Assembly (NCBI GenBank): GCA_035327565.1
Contig: DAOLDB010000013.1
Coordinates: 1 to 64,000, forward strand
Source: JABDLO01 sp035327565
GTDB lineage: Bacteria > Bacteroidota > Bacteroidia > Chitinophagales > Saprospiraceae
DNA: 64,000 nucleotides
Direction of reading: 5' to 3'
Shown here: in pieces, positions 26,824 through 33,996 of the stretch
How the letters are laid out: every line of letters begins with the position of its first letter
Position numbering within the stretch: position 1 is the stretch's first letter
Translations under genes and position numbers: made by a program
The notes under the pieces: generated by a model
Database searches by the model: none
Told to the model about the DNA's origin: nothing
Seen by the model: only the letters and a program-made list of their open reading frames with translations

Positions 26824-28166
26824 TCAACAAGGAATAACTTTTCAACACTTCCTATAGATTCCAACATCGCAAAAACTATCACCTTATCACCAGATCTCAA
26901 CTGAAAATCTCCGGCGGGTATAATAGCCTCATCATCCCGGATTACACCTCCAATTAAAGCGTGTTTAGGAAAATTCAAATCTTTCAAAGCCTTTTGGGTA
27001 AGAACACTTCCCTCAGAAACTGCATATTCAATAATTTCAGCATCCACTCCATGAATACTGGTTATTGCTTCAACATTTCCTTTACGGACAAACCGGAAAA
27101 CGTTATTGGCCGCTATGAGTTTTTTGTTGATTAATGTATCTACACCAATGCTTTGAGAAATATGAGTATACACAATATTGTCAACCATGGCAATAGTCTT
27201 AAAAACACCGGCTTCTTCAGCTACCAAACTGGTTATTATGTTGGTTTCAGAATTTCGCGTCAAGGCTATAAAAGCATCCATTTCTTCAAGACCCTCCTCC
27301 TTTAAAAGATCGATATCAGATGGATCCCCTTTAACAATCAATGATTTATGCAAAATCTCAGCCATCCTTTTGCAAACATTTCTATCTCCATCTATAATGG
27401 TCACATTATAATGATTCTCCAATAATTTTGCAGTTTGAATCGCGATTTCTCCCCCGCTAAGGATCATGATATTATTTACCTTAACCAATTTCTTACCCAA
27501 ATTTTTCAATACCTTTTTAATATCCTCCTTGGTAACAATCAGGTAAATATGATCCCCTCTCAATAAAATGGTTTTGTCACGGGGAATGAGCGTATCATTG
27601 TTCCTTAAAATTGCAATTGGTTTAAAATTAAGATGCTTGTACTTTGCAGTTATTTGTTCGATTGACTTGTTGAGAATGGGTGTATCATCATCTAATGATA
27701 TCCCCAACAATGTGATTTTACCATTCTCAAATTCAAAAATGTCAGTTACTTCAGACAATTTGATTAATCTTTCGATTTCCATAACCGCCAGTTTTGCCGG
27801 GGAGAAAATTTTATCAATACCCAATTGCTGAAAAATTTCTCTTTGAAATGGCTCCAGAAACTCCCCATTGCTAACCCGGGCTACCGTTTGCTCTGCACCA
27901 AATTTTTTTGCTAAGATGGAAGATACAATATTGCTGGATTCTGAAGTAGTTACTGCTAAAAACAAATCGGCTTCAGCTACTTCAGCTTGTTTCAAAGTAT
28001 TGATGGAAGTCGCATCTCCACGAAGGACCTGAACATCCAAATGGTTATGGGCATAATCCAATACTTCCTGATTGGTATCAATCAAAACAATATCATGTTG
28101 CTCATTGGCAAGAAGTTTACCCAAATGGAAGCCTATATCCCCGGCACCTGCAATTACTATTTTCAT
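26820..28166 (-). CDS. trkA: Trk potassium uptake regulatory subunit TrkA
   Basis: TrkA is the peripheral NAD(H)/ATP-sensing subunit that gates TrkH. The 448-residue protein has two RCK halves, each a Rossmann TrkA-N domain followed by a TrkA-C domain. The first Rossmann motif is I-A-G-A-G-D-I-G-F-H-L-G (residues 4-15) with D-T-N at the end of strand 2. The second lies at about 232-243 as L-S-G-G-E-I-A-I-Q, with the G-x-G partly degenerate. TrkA-C domains are at about 140-220 and 365-448. It is followed by trkH with a 4-base overlap. A TAGCTTTG promoter element lies 35 bases upstream. Confidence 0.93.
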   Translation of the reverse strand: MKIVIAGAGDIGFHLGKLLANEQHDIVLIDTNQEVLDYAHNHLDVQVLRGDATSINTLKQAEVAEADLFLAVTTSESSNIVSSILAKKFGAEQTVARVSNGEFLEPFQREIFQQLGIDKIFSPAKLAVMEIERLIKLSEVTDIFEFENGKITLLGISLDDDTPILNKSIEQITAKYKHLNFKPIAILRNNDTLIPRDKTILLRGDHIYLIVTKEDIKKVLKNLGKKLVKVNNIMILSGGEIAIQTAKLLENHYNVTIIDGDRNVCKRMAEILHKSLIVKGDPSDIDLLKEEGLEEMDAFIALTRNSETNIITSLVAEEAGVFKTIAMVDNIVYTHISQSIGVDTLINKKLIAANNVFRFVRKGNVEAITSIHGVDAEIIEYAVSEGSVLTQKALKDLNFPKHALIGGVIRDDEAIIPAGDFQLRSGDKVIVFAMLESIGSVEKLFLVE

Positions 28167-28201
28167 TGAACAACTTGTCTATCTCTTTGTAATATTCATA
28201 T

Positions 28202-28209
28202 CAAAGCTA
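28202..28209 (-). promoter_or_regulatory. trkA -7 element TAGCTTTG
   Basis: The minus-strand TAGCTTTG lies 35 bases upstream of the trkA start codon. No TTG at the right distance was found, so the call rests on the -7 half and its position. Confidence 0.45.
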
Positions 28210-28411
28210 AATCAGCTCATGGATAATCATGCATTATAAACGCGCAAAATTATGCAATTTACATTTCCAATTGATTGAATCTGAAAAAATTCAAACAGAT
28301 ACAGAATCGTATTTCCAATAATTTATATAAAATTATTAATTATAAGTAATTAATTAATATTCAATATTTTAATATTTTCATTCATTGGATTTTTATACTT
28401 TTATACAATAA

Positions 28412-28441
28412 TTGATAAATGGCAAATTGTTTCTATTTTTG
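28412..28441 (+). promoter_or_regulatory. Promoter TTG-N19-TATTTTTG of the tyrosine phosphatase gene
   Basis: TTG (28412-28414), a 19-base spacer and TATTTTTG (28434-28441) match the Bacteroidota promoter consensus in both halves and in spacing. The start codon follows 36 bases later. Confidence 0.65.
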
Positions 28442-28477
28442 TCTATAACTGAAAACAAGAATAATTAAGTAAAAAAA

Positions 28478-28942
28478 ATGAAAATATTAATGGTTTGTCT
28501 CGGGAATATTTGCCGTTCACCTTTAGCCCAGGGGATACTAGAATCAAAAATAAGTCAAAAGAATTTGAATTGGGAAGTCGATTCTTCCGGGACAAGTGCA
28601 TGGCATGAAGGAGAGCAACCGGATTCACGGTCAATTGAAATTGCCAGAGAAAACCAGATTAAAATTTCACACCAGCGTGCACGTCAATTTAAATTAAAAG
28701 ACTTTGAACAGTTTGATCTGATATTGGCAATGGATACGGAAAATTACAATTATCTTATTCAGATAGCCCCAAATCAATATTTACAAAAAGTCAATATGAT
28801 CATGAATTTCCTCTACCCTGGTGAAAACCAGGTTGTTCCTGATCCATATTACAATGGTGGTTTTCAATTTGTATATGATTTGCTGGATAAAGCTTGCGAT
28901 GCTCTGATTGCTGAATACATCACTGAAACTAAGGTACCCTAA
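28478..28942 (+). CDS. Low-molecular-weight protein tyrosine phosphatase
   Basis: A 154-residue cytosolic phosphatase. The P-loop C-x5-R-S is V-C-L-G-N-I-C-R-S with catalytic Cys7 and Arg13 close to the N-terminus, and the general acid is Asp122 in D-P-Y-Y-N-G. Both residues and the length are those of an active enzyme. Family members remove phosphate from protein tyrosines (often regulating exopolysaccharide Wzc-type kinases) or, in arsenate reductases of similar fold, reduce arsenate. The extra cysteines needed for ArsC chemistry are not evident here. No tyrosine kinase gene is in the window. A good promoter precedes it. Confidence 0.9.
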   Translation: MKILMVCLGNICRSPLAQGILESKISQKNLNWEVDSSGTSAWHEGEQPDSRSIEIARENQIKISHQRARQFKLKDFEQFDLILAMDTENYNYLIQIAPNQYLQKVNMIMNFLYPGENQVVPDPYYNGGFQFVYDLLDKACDALIAEYITETKVP

Positions 28943-29106
28943 AATTATTAATACACTGTACTCATAAATACATCCTTTAAACAGACGACTATTGATGTAA
29001 AATCTAAATTCACCCTTAAGTGTGAATAAATCAAAGAGAATATCCTGGATTTTTGCTACGAAAGTTTATTAAATCCTTGATTACATTATCAATAAAACTA
29101 AATTCT

Positions 29107-29769
29107 ATGTTAGCCAAATATTTAATTTTCCTTACTCTTTCTCTTACAGCACTTTTTCCCTCTAAGCCTTTAATATTGGATATTATGGAAGAAAACATGG
29201 CGAAATCTGAAATCCAATCCAGGACTCCATTTGTCAAAAAAAGTGTGTGGAAGCAATCAGCAAAGACTTTTACCTATGAAGTACAATATAATAATGCAGA
29301 CTATATAGTCAAATACTATTATGGCGACAGGCCTTTCGCTGAAGTCCTGGATGCCAGGAACAAATCTTTGCTTAAAGTTTTTCCTGAAGGGAACAAAGCT
29401 CGATTTCAAGCCGGAAGTAAAATTAAGCTCTATAGCAATAAAAGCAATATCATCCTGGATGAACCATGGAATGCTATTGCAGTCGAATTACTTGAAATGG
29501 ATTTGATCAATCTAAAGAACATAGGGGCAAATGATTTCATTGATTCAGGAAATGTCTCGAAGTTATTAGTCCCTGATTATGCTATAAAGCAAAACCAAAA
29601 CTGTACCACTCAAGCTACCTGTAACTGCAATGGCAATACAATCAGCATCAGTTGTGAATGTGGAAAGTCAGCCCAATGTGTATCTTCCAGGACCACACGA
29701 TGTGTAGAAGCATCAGGAGGAGGACAAGAATGTACAGAAGTAAATACTTGTTCAGCTTCTTGTCTGTAA
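29107..29769 (+). CDS. Hypothetical secreted protein with Cys-rich C-terminus
   Basis: I do not recognise this family. From the ATG at 29107 the protein has 220 residues; an upstream TTG at 29053 would add 18 residues but makes a poorer start. The N-terminus (about 1-20) is hydrophobic and looks like a signal peptide. The middle (about 40-160) is a mixed domain with Y-E-V-Q-Y-N-N-A-D-Y-I-V-K-Y-Y-Y. The last ~55 residues contain ten cysteines (C-N-C-N-G near the start, C-E-C-G, and a terminal C-S-A-S-C-L). An even number of Cys in an exported protein suggests a disulfide-bonded module. Metal binding is the alternative. It sits between the tyrosine phosphatase gene and a convergent aldo/keto reductase gene. 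Confidence 0.7.
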   Translation: MLAKYLIFLTLSLTALFPSKPLILDIMEENMAKSEIQSRTPFVKKSVWKQSAKTFTYEVQYNNADYIVKYYYGDRPFAEVLDARNKSLLKVFPEGNKARFQAGSKIKLYSNKSNIILDEPWNAIAVELLEMDLINLKNIGANDFIDSGNVSKLLVPDYAIKQNQNCTTQATCNCNGNTISISCECGKSAQCVSSRTTRCVEASGGGQECTEVNTCSASCL

Positions 29770-29779
29770 TGTTTTGAGA

Positions 29780-30811
29780 CTACGTTGCAGGATTGGGAAT
29801 CCGCTCATACACGGATTGAATTTTCTTAATAATATTCCGCTCCAGTTTGATATCAATACTGTCAATGTTTTCTTTCAATTGCTGCATAGTTGTTGCTCCT
29901 ATGATATTAGAAGTAACGAATGGCTGATGAGTTACGAATGACAAAGCCATCTGTGTAAAAGAAATACCCGCTTCATAGGCAATTCGAAGATATTCCTGTG
30001 TAGCTGACTTACACGATTCACTGTTATATCGTGTATATTGTTTGAATTGATTCAACCGGTCAAAAGGAGTATCTTTACCGGTTAAATATTTACCTGTAAG
30101 CACTCCCATTGCAAGAGGAGAATAGGCAAGCAATCCGACAGATTCCCTGATAGACATTTCTGCAAGTCCTACTTCAAATTGCCTGTTTAGCAAATTATAA
30201 GGATTTTGAATACTTACCAGGGGACTCATCTGATGGATTCTCGCAAGTGTGAGCACCCGGTGCATACCCCAGGGCGTTTCATTGGAGAGTCCATAGCTTC
30301 TGATTTTCCCTGCTTTAATCAATGTATCAAGAGTATCAATGGTTTCAAAGAATTGATCCTCCCATTGTTCATCATGTAGGTTATATCCTCTTTTACCAAA
30401 AAAATTCGTTTTCCGTTCAGGCCAATGAAGCTGATACAAGTCTATGTACCCGGTTCTTAACCTTTTGAGAGATTTTTCTAATGCATTAATTATCCTGTTG
30501 CGTCGAAACCTGAGATCAGGTGCTACATAATCCAATGAACCGGGACCTGTAATTTTAGTAGCAAGAATGATTTTGTCCCTTTCTTGATTAATTAACCAGT
30601 TTCCAATATAAGACTCTGTTCTGCCTTGAGTTTCTGCTCTTGGAGGGATAGGATACATCTCTGCTGTATCAATAAAGTTAATCCCTCGATCCATGGCATA
30701 ATCCAATTGATGATGAGCTTCTTTTTCTGTGTTTTGCTCACCATATGTCATTGTTCCCAAACAAATGACACTGACTTTAATTCCTGTATTTCCAAGTTCT
30801 CTATATTCCAA
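29780..30811 (-). CDS. Aldo/keto reductase (Tas-like)
   Basis: A 343-residue NADPH-dependent oxidoreductase with a TIM-barrel. The catalytic tetrad is visible: Asp48 and Tyr53 in D-T-A-E-M-Y, Lys86 in A-T-K-I-T-G, and His129 in Y-Q-L-H-W-P. The R-T-E-S-Y-I-G-N-W-L segment and the insertion P-I-P-P-R-A-E-T-Q-G resemble the Tas subgroup (E. coli Tas, also AKR11-like proteins). The physiological substrate is unknown. The upstream TspO-like gene ends 31 bases before this start on the same strand, so they may be co-transcribed. Confidence 0.9.
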   Translation of the reverse strand: MEYRELGNTGIKVSVICLGTMTYGEQNTEKEAHHQLDYAMDRGINFIDTAEMYPIPPRAETQGRTESYIGNWLINQERDKIILATKITGPGSLDYVAPDLRFRRNRIINALEKSLKRLRTGYIDLYQLHWPERKTNFFGKRGYNLHDEQWEDQFFETIDTLDTLIKAGKIRSYGLSNETPWGMHRVLTLARIHQMSPLVSIQNPYNLLNRQFEVGLAEMSIRESVGLLAYSPLAMGVLTGKYLTGKDTPFDRLNQFKQYTRYNSESCKSATQEYLRIAYEAGISFTQMALSFVTHQPFVTSNIIGATTMQQLKENIDSIDIKLERNIIKKIQSVYERIPNPAT

Positions 30812-30842
30812 TACTAATCAATTTTATAAGTATAATCAAATT

Positions 30843-31583
30843 TTAATCTTTTGAATCAGCCCTCATTCTTCTGACATAATAAACTATAAGAAATTGAACT
30901 GAAATGAAAGCCAGTGCGGCAAAATAAATACTTGTATCGGCCTTATTGCCTATGGCAATGTGTATCAATGCCCAAATATTCACCATGGTGAAATAAAAGG
31001 AATTCTCTCTCCATAAGAATATCAGGGACAGAAAAGAAGCTACCACTAACATAATCATTGTCCACCCGGTAGAATTTCCCATTTGATCAATCCACCCGGC
31101 TTTTGTAAAAGCAACTGCAACATTTACAATCGCCGCCACACTGATCCATCCCAGATAAATTTCCCATGGGAATACCCACAGGGCAGTATTTTTCACTTCA
31201 AAATAGATGTATATCAAAGAAATCAGAAGGATAAACATGACCGAAACACTCAAATATGTCCTTTCGTAATGCCATGTGATCAGCCACAAAATGTTTGCAA
31301 AACATTGGATGATAAAGAAAGGTAATAGCTTTTTGTAAACTATGATATTGTCCGTTAATCTCTTATGATAATCAATCCAGATTTTAACTATAAAAGCAAA
31401 GAGTAACACATAGATCAAAGGCCAGATCAAAAACGCTGTAGATGATGGCGTGATGAGTGTAGGATATTTGGATGAAATCTCTCCCGTTGTCATATGATTC
31501 ATGGGGAGTGCATTGGCTAAATAATTCAAGTATAAAACCAGAAAATAAAAAATGCTAAATACAATTGGAACCAAATACCGCAT
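30843..31583 (-). CDS. TspO/MBR-related multi-pass membrane protein
   Basis: A 246-residue membrane protein with about seven hydrophobic helices. The N-terminal region A-N-A-L-P-M-N-H-M-T-T-G-E-I-S, followed by P-S-S-T-A-F-L-I-W-P-L-I-Y, is characteristic of a group of tryptophan-rich TspO/MBR-related proteins found in Bacteroidota and cyanobacteria. Trp residues are frequent along the helices (for example W-L-I-T-W-H and G-W-I-S-V-A). It is longer than the five-helix TspO of ~160 residues. TspO-type proteins bind porphyrins and cholesterol-like ligands, but binding by this long form is only inferred. It is followed by the aldo/keto reductase. Confidence 0.7.
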   Translation of the reverse strand: MRYLVPIVFSIFYFLVLYLNYLANALPMNHMTTGEISSKYPTLITPSSTAFLIWPLIYVLLFAFIVKIWIDYHKRLTDNIIVYKKLLPFFIIQCFANILWLITWHYERTYLSVSVMFILLISLIYIYFEVKNTALWVFPWEIYLGWISVAAIVNVAVAFTKAGWIDQMGNSTGWTMIMLVVASFLSLIFLWRENSFYFTMVNIWALIHIAIGNKADTSIYFAALAFISVQFLIVYYVRRMRADSKD

Positions 31584-31691
31584 ATATTGAATTGTTAATT
31601 GCTATCCCCTTGTCTTTAATTTTTTAACAATGATAAAAAACTGTTAGCGAAAACAAAGAATTTGACTGTTTCAAATTCAATAATGATCAAA

Positions 31692-33491
31692 TTATTCCCC
31701 CTCTAAATGATTTTTCAGACGTTGAGCCAGTTTTTTTCCGAAGAGTTCTTCAATCTGAGCCATATCCATTGTAAGCAATCTTTTTATACTTCCTGCTTTC
31801 CTAATAATCATTTCAGCTGTTTTGGCCCCAATACCGGGTATATCTGTAAGCTGGGAATGTGTAAAATGCCGGGATCTTTTATTCCTGTGGAAACTTATGG
31901 CAAAACGATGAGCTTCATTTCTGGCATGCTGAATCAATTTGAGTGATTCAGATTTTTTGTTAATATATATAGCTACAGAATCCCCAGGAAAATATATTTC
32001 TTCCAACCTTTTTGCTATGCCTATCATTGTCACTTTATCACTTATGTTTAAGCGTTCAAGACTTTGGACAGCAGCGCTTAATTGTCCTTTACCTCCATCC
32101 ACGATAATCAATTGGGGCAATTCCTTCTTCTCCTCAAGAATCCGCTTATATCTTCTATAGACTATTTCAGCCATAGAAGCAAAATCATTAGGTCCCTCAA
32201 CTGATTTTATATTGAAATGCCGGTATTCCTTAACCGAAGGTTTCGCATTTCTGAAAACTACACATGCAGCCACCGGATAAGCGCCCTGTAAATTCGAATT
32301 ATCAAAACATTCAATGTGAAGAGGTAAATGATCCATATGTAAATCATCCCTTAAAGTGGTGAGTACCCGCTCCATGGATGATTTTTTCTTCTTTTTGTTT
32401 ATTTCCAAAAGACTCTTTTGGTGAATATATTGTATTACATTTTTTTCACTTAATTCAAGTAATTTTTTCTTATCCCCTATTTTTGGAATTGTGATCAAAA
32501 GATCTTCTATTGTATTGATTCGAATGGGAACAATAATTTCTGGTGCTATACTATTGAATCGTTCTCGCATATGTGGAATAGCTTTTTCTAAAACGTATTT
32601 GTCATCCTCGTCCATTTTTTTTCGAACTTCCAGGGTATCTGTATTAATAAGCGCCCCATTAACTACTTTTAGGTAATTGACATAGGAAAAATGCGGATCG
32701 GATCGGACAGAAAATACATCAACATCTTGAATGGATGCACTGACTACTGCCGATTTAGCATGGTAATCATCAAATACATACAGTTTATCTTTTAGTTCCT
32801 GGGCCTGCTCAAACTGCATTTGTTCAGAATGCCACTCCATCATTCCATAAATAAAGTCTTTAACAGGCTTTAGGTTTCCTTTTAAAATATTGTGTACATG
32901 TTCGATTTTCAGATTGTAATCTTGTTCAGATTCCCGTCCTACACATGGTCCTTTACAATTCTTAATATGGTATTCCAGACATACACTATATTTTCCACTT
33001 TTGATTCGCGATTCAGATAAGTTCAGTGAACAAGTCCGCAACTGAAATAGCTTTTTGACCAATTCCAAAATTACTTTTGCCCTGTATTTGGAAGTGTAGG
33101 GTCCAAAGTAGGTACTACCATCCCGAACTACTTTCCGTGTAAAAAAAACTCTGGGAAATCTTTCATTTTTTATACAGATATAGGTGTAAGATTTTCCATC
33201 TTTCAGCATTATATTGTATCTGGGCTGAAATTTTTTTATCAAAGTATTTTCAAGCAAAAGTGCATCATGCTCAGTTTCTACAATAGTATAATCCAGAGAA
33301 GCTGCTCTTCTTACCAACGTTTTGGCTTTGTAAGGAATTTGATTGCTATTGCCAAAATATGATGATAGTCTGCTTCGAAGATTGATGGCTTTTCCTACAT
33401 ATAAAATATTATTGTTCTCATCAAGAAATTTATAAATACCGGGTTCTTTGGGAATGGTATCTGCAATCAACTTGTAATCCTCTGATTTCAT
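31692..33491 (-). CDS. uvrC: Excinuclease ABC subunit C
   Basis: UvrC makes both incisions in nucleotide excision repair, together with UvrB-DNA. At 599 residues it is of normal length. The GIY-YIG nuclease domain is at about 15-95 (P-G-I-Y-K-F-L and I-L-Y-V-G-K-A), the UVR/UvrB-interaction motif near 200-240, and the RNase H-like second nuclease from about 375 (I-E-C-F-D-N-S-N-L-Q-G, then V-D-G-G-K-G-Q-L). A helix-hairpin-helix DNA-binding end lies at about 540-595 (D-I-P-G-I-G-A-K). Its start overlaps the mgsA stop by 4 bases, giving one transcript with translational coupling. Confidence 0.96.
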   Translation of the reverse strand: MKSEDYKLIADTIPKEPGIYKFLDENNNILYVGKAINLRSRLSSYFGNSNQIPYKAKTLVRRAASLDYTIVETEHDALLLENTLIKKFQPRYNIMLKDGKSYTYICIKNERFPRVFFTRKVVRDGSTYFGPYTSKYRAKVILELVKKLFQLRTCSLNLSESRIKSGKYSVCLEYHIKNCKGPCVGRESEQDYNLKIEHVHNILKGNLKPVKDFIYGMMEWHSEQMQFEQAQELKDKLYVFDDYHAKSAVVSASIQDVDVFSVRSDPHFSYVNYLKVVNGALINTDTLEVRKKMDEDDKYVLEKAIPHMRERFNSIAPEIIVPIRINTIEDLLITIPKIGDKKKLLELSEKNVIQYIHQKSLLEINKKKKKSSMERVLTTLRDDLHMDHLPLHIECFDNSNLQGAYPVAACVVFRNAKPSVKEYRHFNIKSVEGPNDFASMAEIVYRRYKRILEEKKELPQLIIVDGGKGQLSAAVQSLERLNISDKVTMIGIAKRLEEIYFPGDSVAIYINKKSESLKLIQHARNEAHRFAISFHRNKRSRHFTHSQLTDIPGIGAKTAEMIIRKAGSIKRLLTMDMAQIEELFGKKLAQRLKNHLEGE

Positions 33492-33868
33492 CGTTTCTGT
33501 AAATCATATTCGATCCCTTTTAAAATGAAATAAGCAGTCTTTGGGTTCGTTGCCAGCGGAATATTATGTACATCACATAATCGCATTAACATTTGAACAT
33601 CTGGCTCGTGAGGATGCTTATCCATCGGATCGCGAAAAAAAATAACAACATCTAACTCTCCGGTAGCCACCATGGCAGCAATTTGAGCATCACCCCCTTT
33701 CGGCCCTGACAACAACTTTGTAACTCTGATTCCTTCTCTCTCAATGTGACCTCCTGTAGTACCGGTGGCAAATATTCTGACCTGGTCTAAAAAAGTTCTG
33801 TTTCCCAATACAAAAGATACCATTTCAGGCTTTTTACCATCATGCGAAATCAATGCAATTCTAACCAT
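33488..33868 (-). CDS. mgsA: Methylglyoxal synthase
   Basis: MgsA converts dihydroxyacetone phosphate to methylglyoxal and phosphate, a bypass that relieves sugar-phosphate build-up. At 126 residues it is slightly shorter than E. coli MgsA (152) at both ends. Conserved residues by alignment: His9 (A-L-I-S-H-D), the phosphate loop A-T-G-T-T-G-G (34-40), S-G-P-x-G-G-D with catalytic Asp60 (54-60), F-F-R-D-P (77-81), and His87 in P-H-E-P-D. It is first in a two-gene unit with uvrC (4-base overlap). The pairing of a glycolytic bypass with DNA repair is suggestive, as methylglyoxal damages DNA, but this is inference. Confidence 0.93.
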   Translation of the reverse strand: MVRIALISHDGKKPEMVSFVLGNRTFLDQVRIFATGTTGGHIEREGIRVTKLLSGPKGGDAQIAAMVATGELDVVIFFRDPMDKHPHEPDVQMLMRLCDVHNIPLATNPKTAYFILKGIEYDLQKR

Positions 33869-33996
33869 ATACTTCTACTTTTAATTGATTCTTGTTCAGT
33901 GTACTTTTCCTAAATTCATGCAGATAATTCCAAATTATCAAGATTTCTGTTTATTTATGTCTTTTATTCTGAACAACCTTTGTAAAATTTTCTGCA

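Larger units (their letters stand above)
28167..28477. other. Divergent trkA / tyrosine phosphatase intergenic region, very AT-rich
   Basis: 311 bases between divergent genes. It holds the trkA -7 element (28202-28209) and the phosphatase promoter (28412-28441). Between them, around 28319-28380, the sequence is almost purely A and T with overlapping short inverted repeats of AATTATTAATTA type. No coding frame is seen. Confidence 0.5.
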
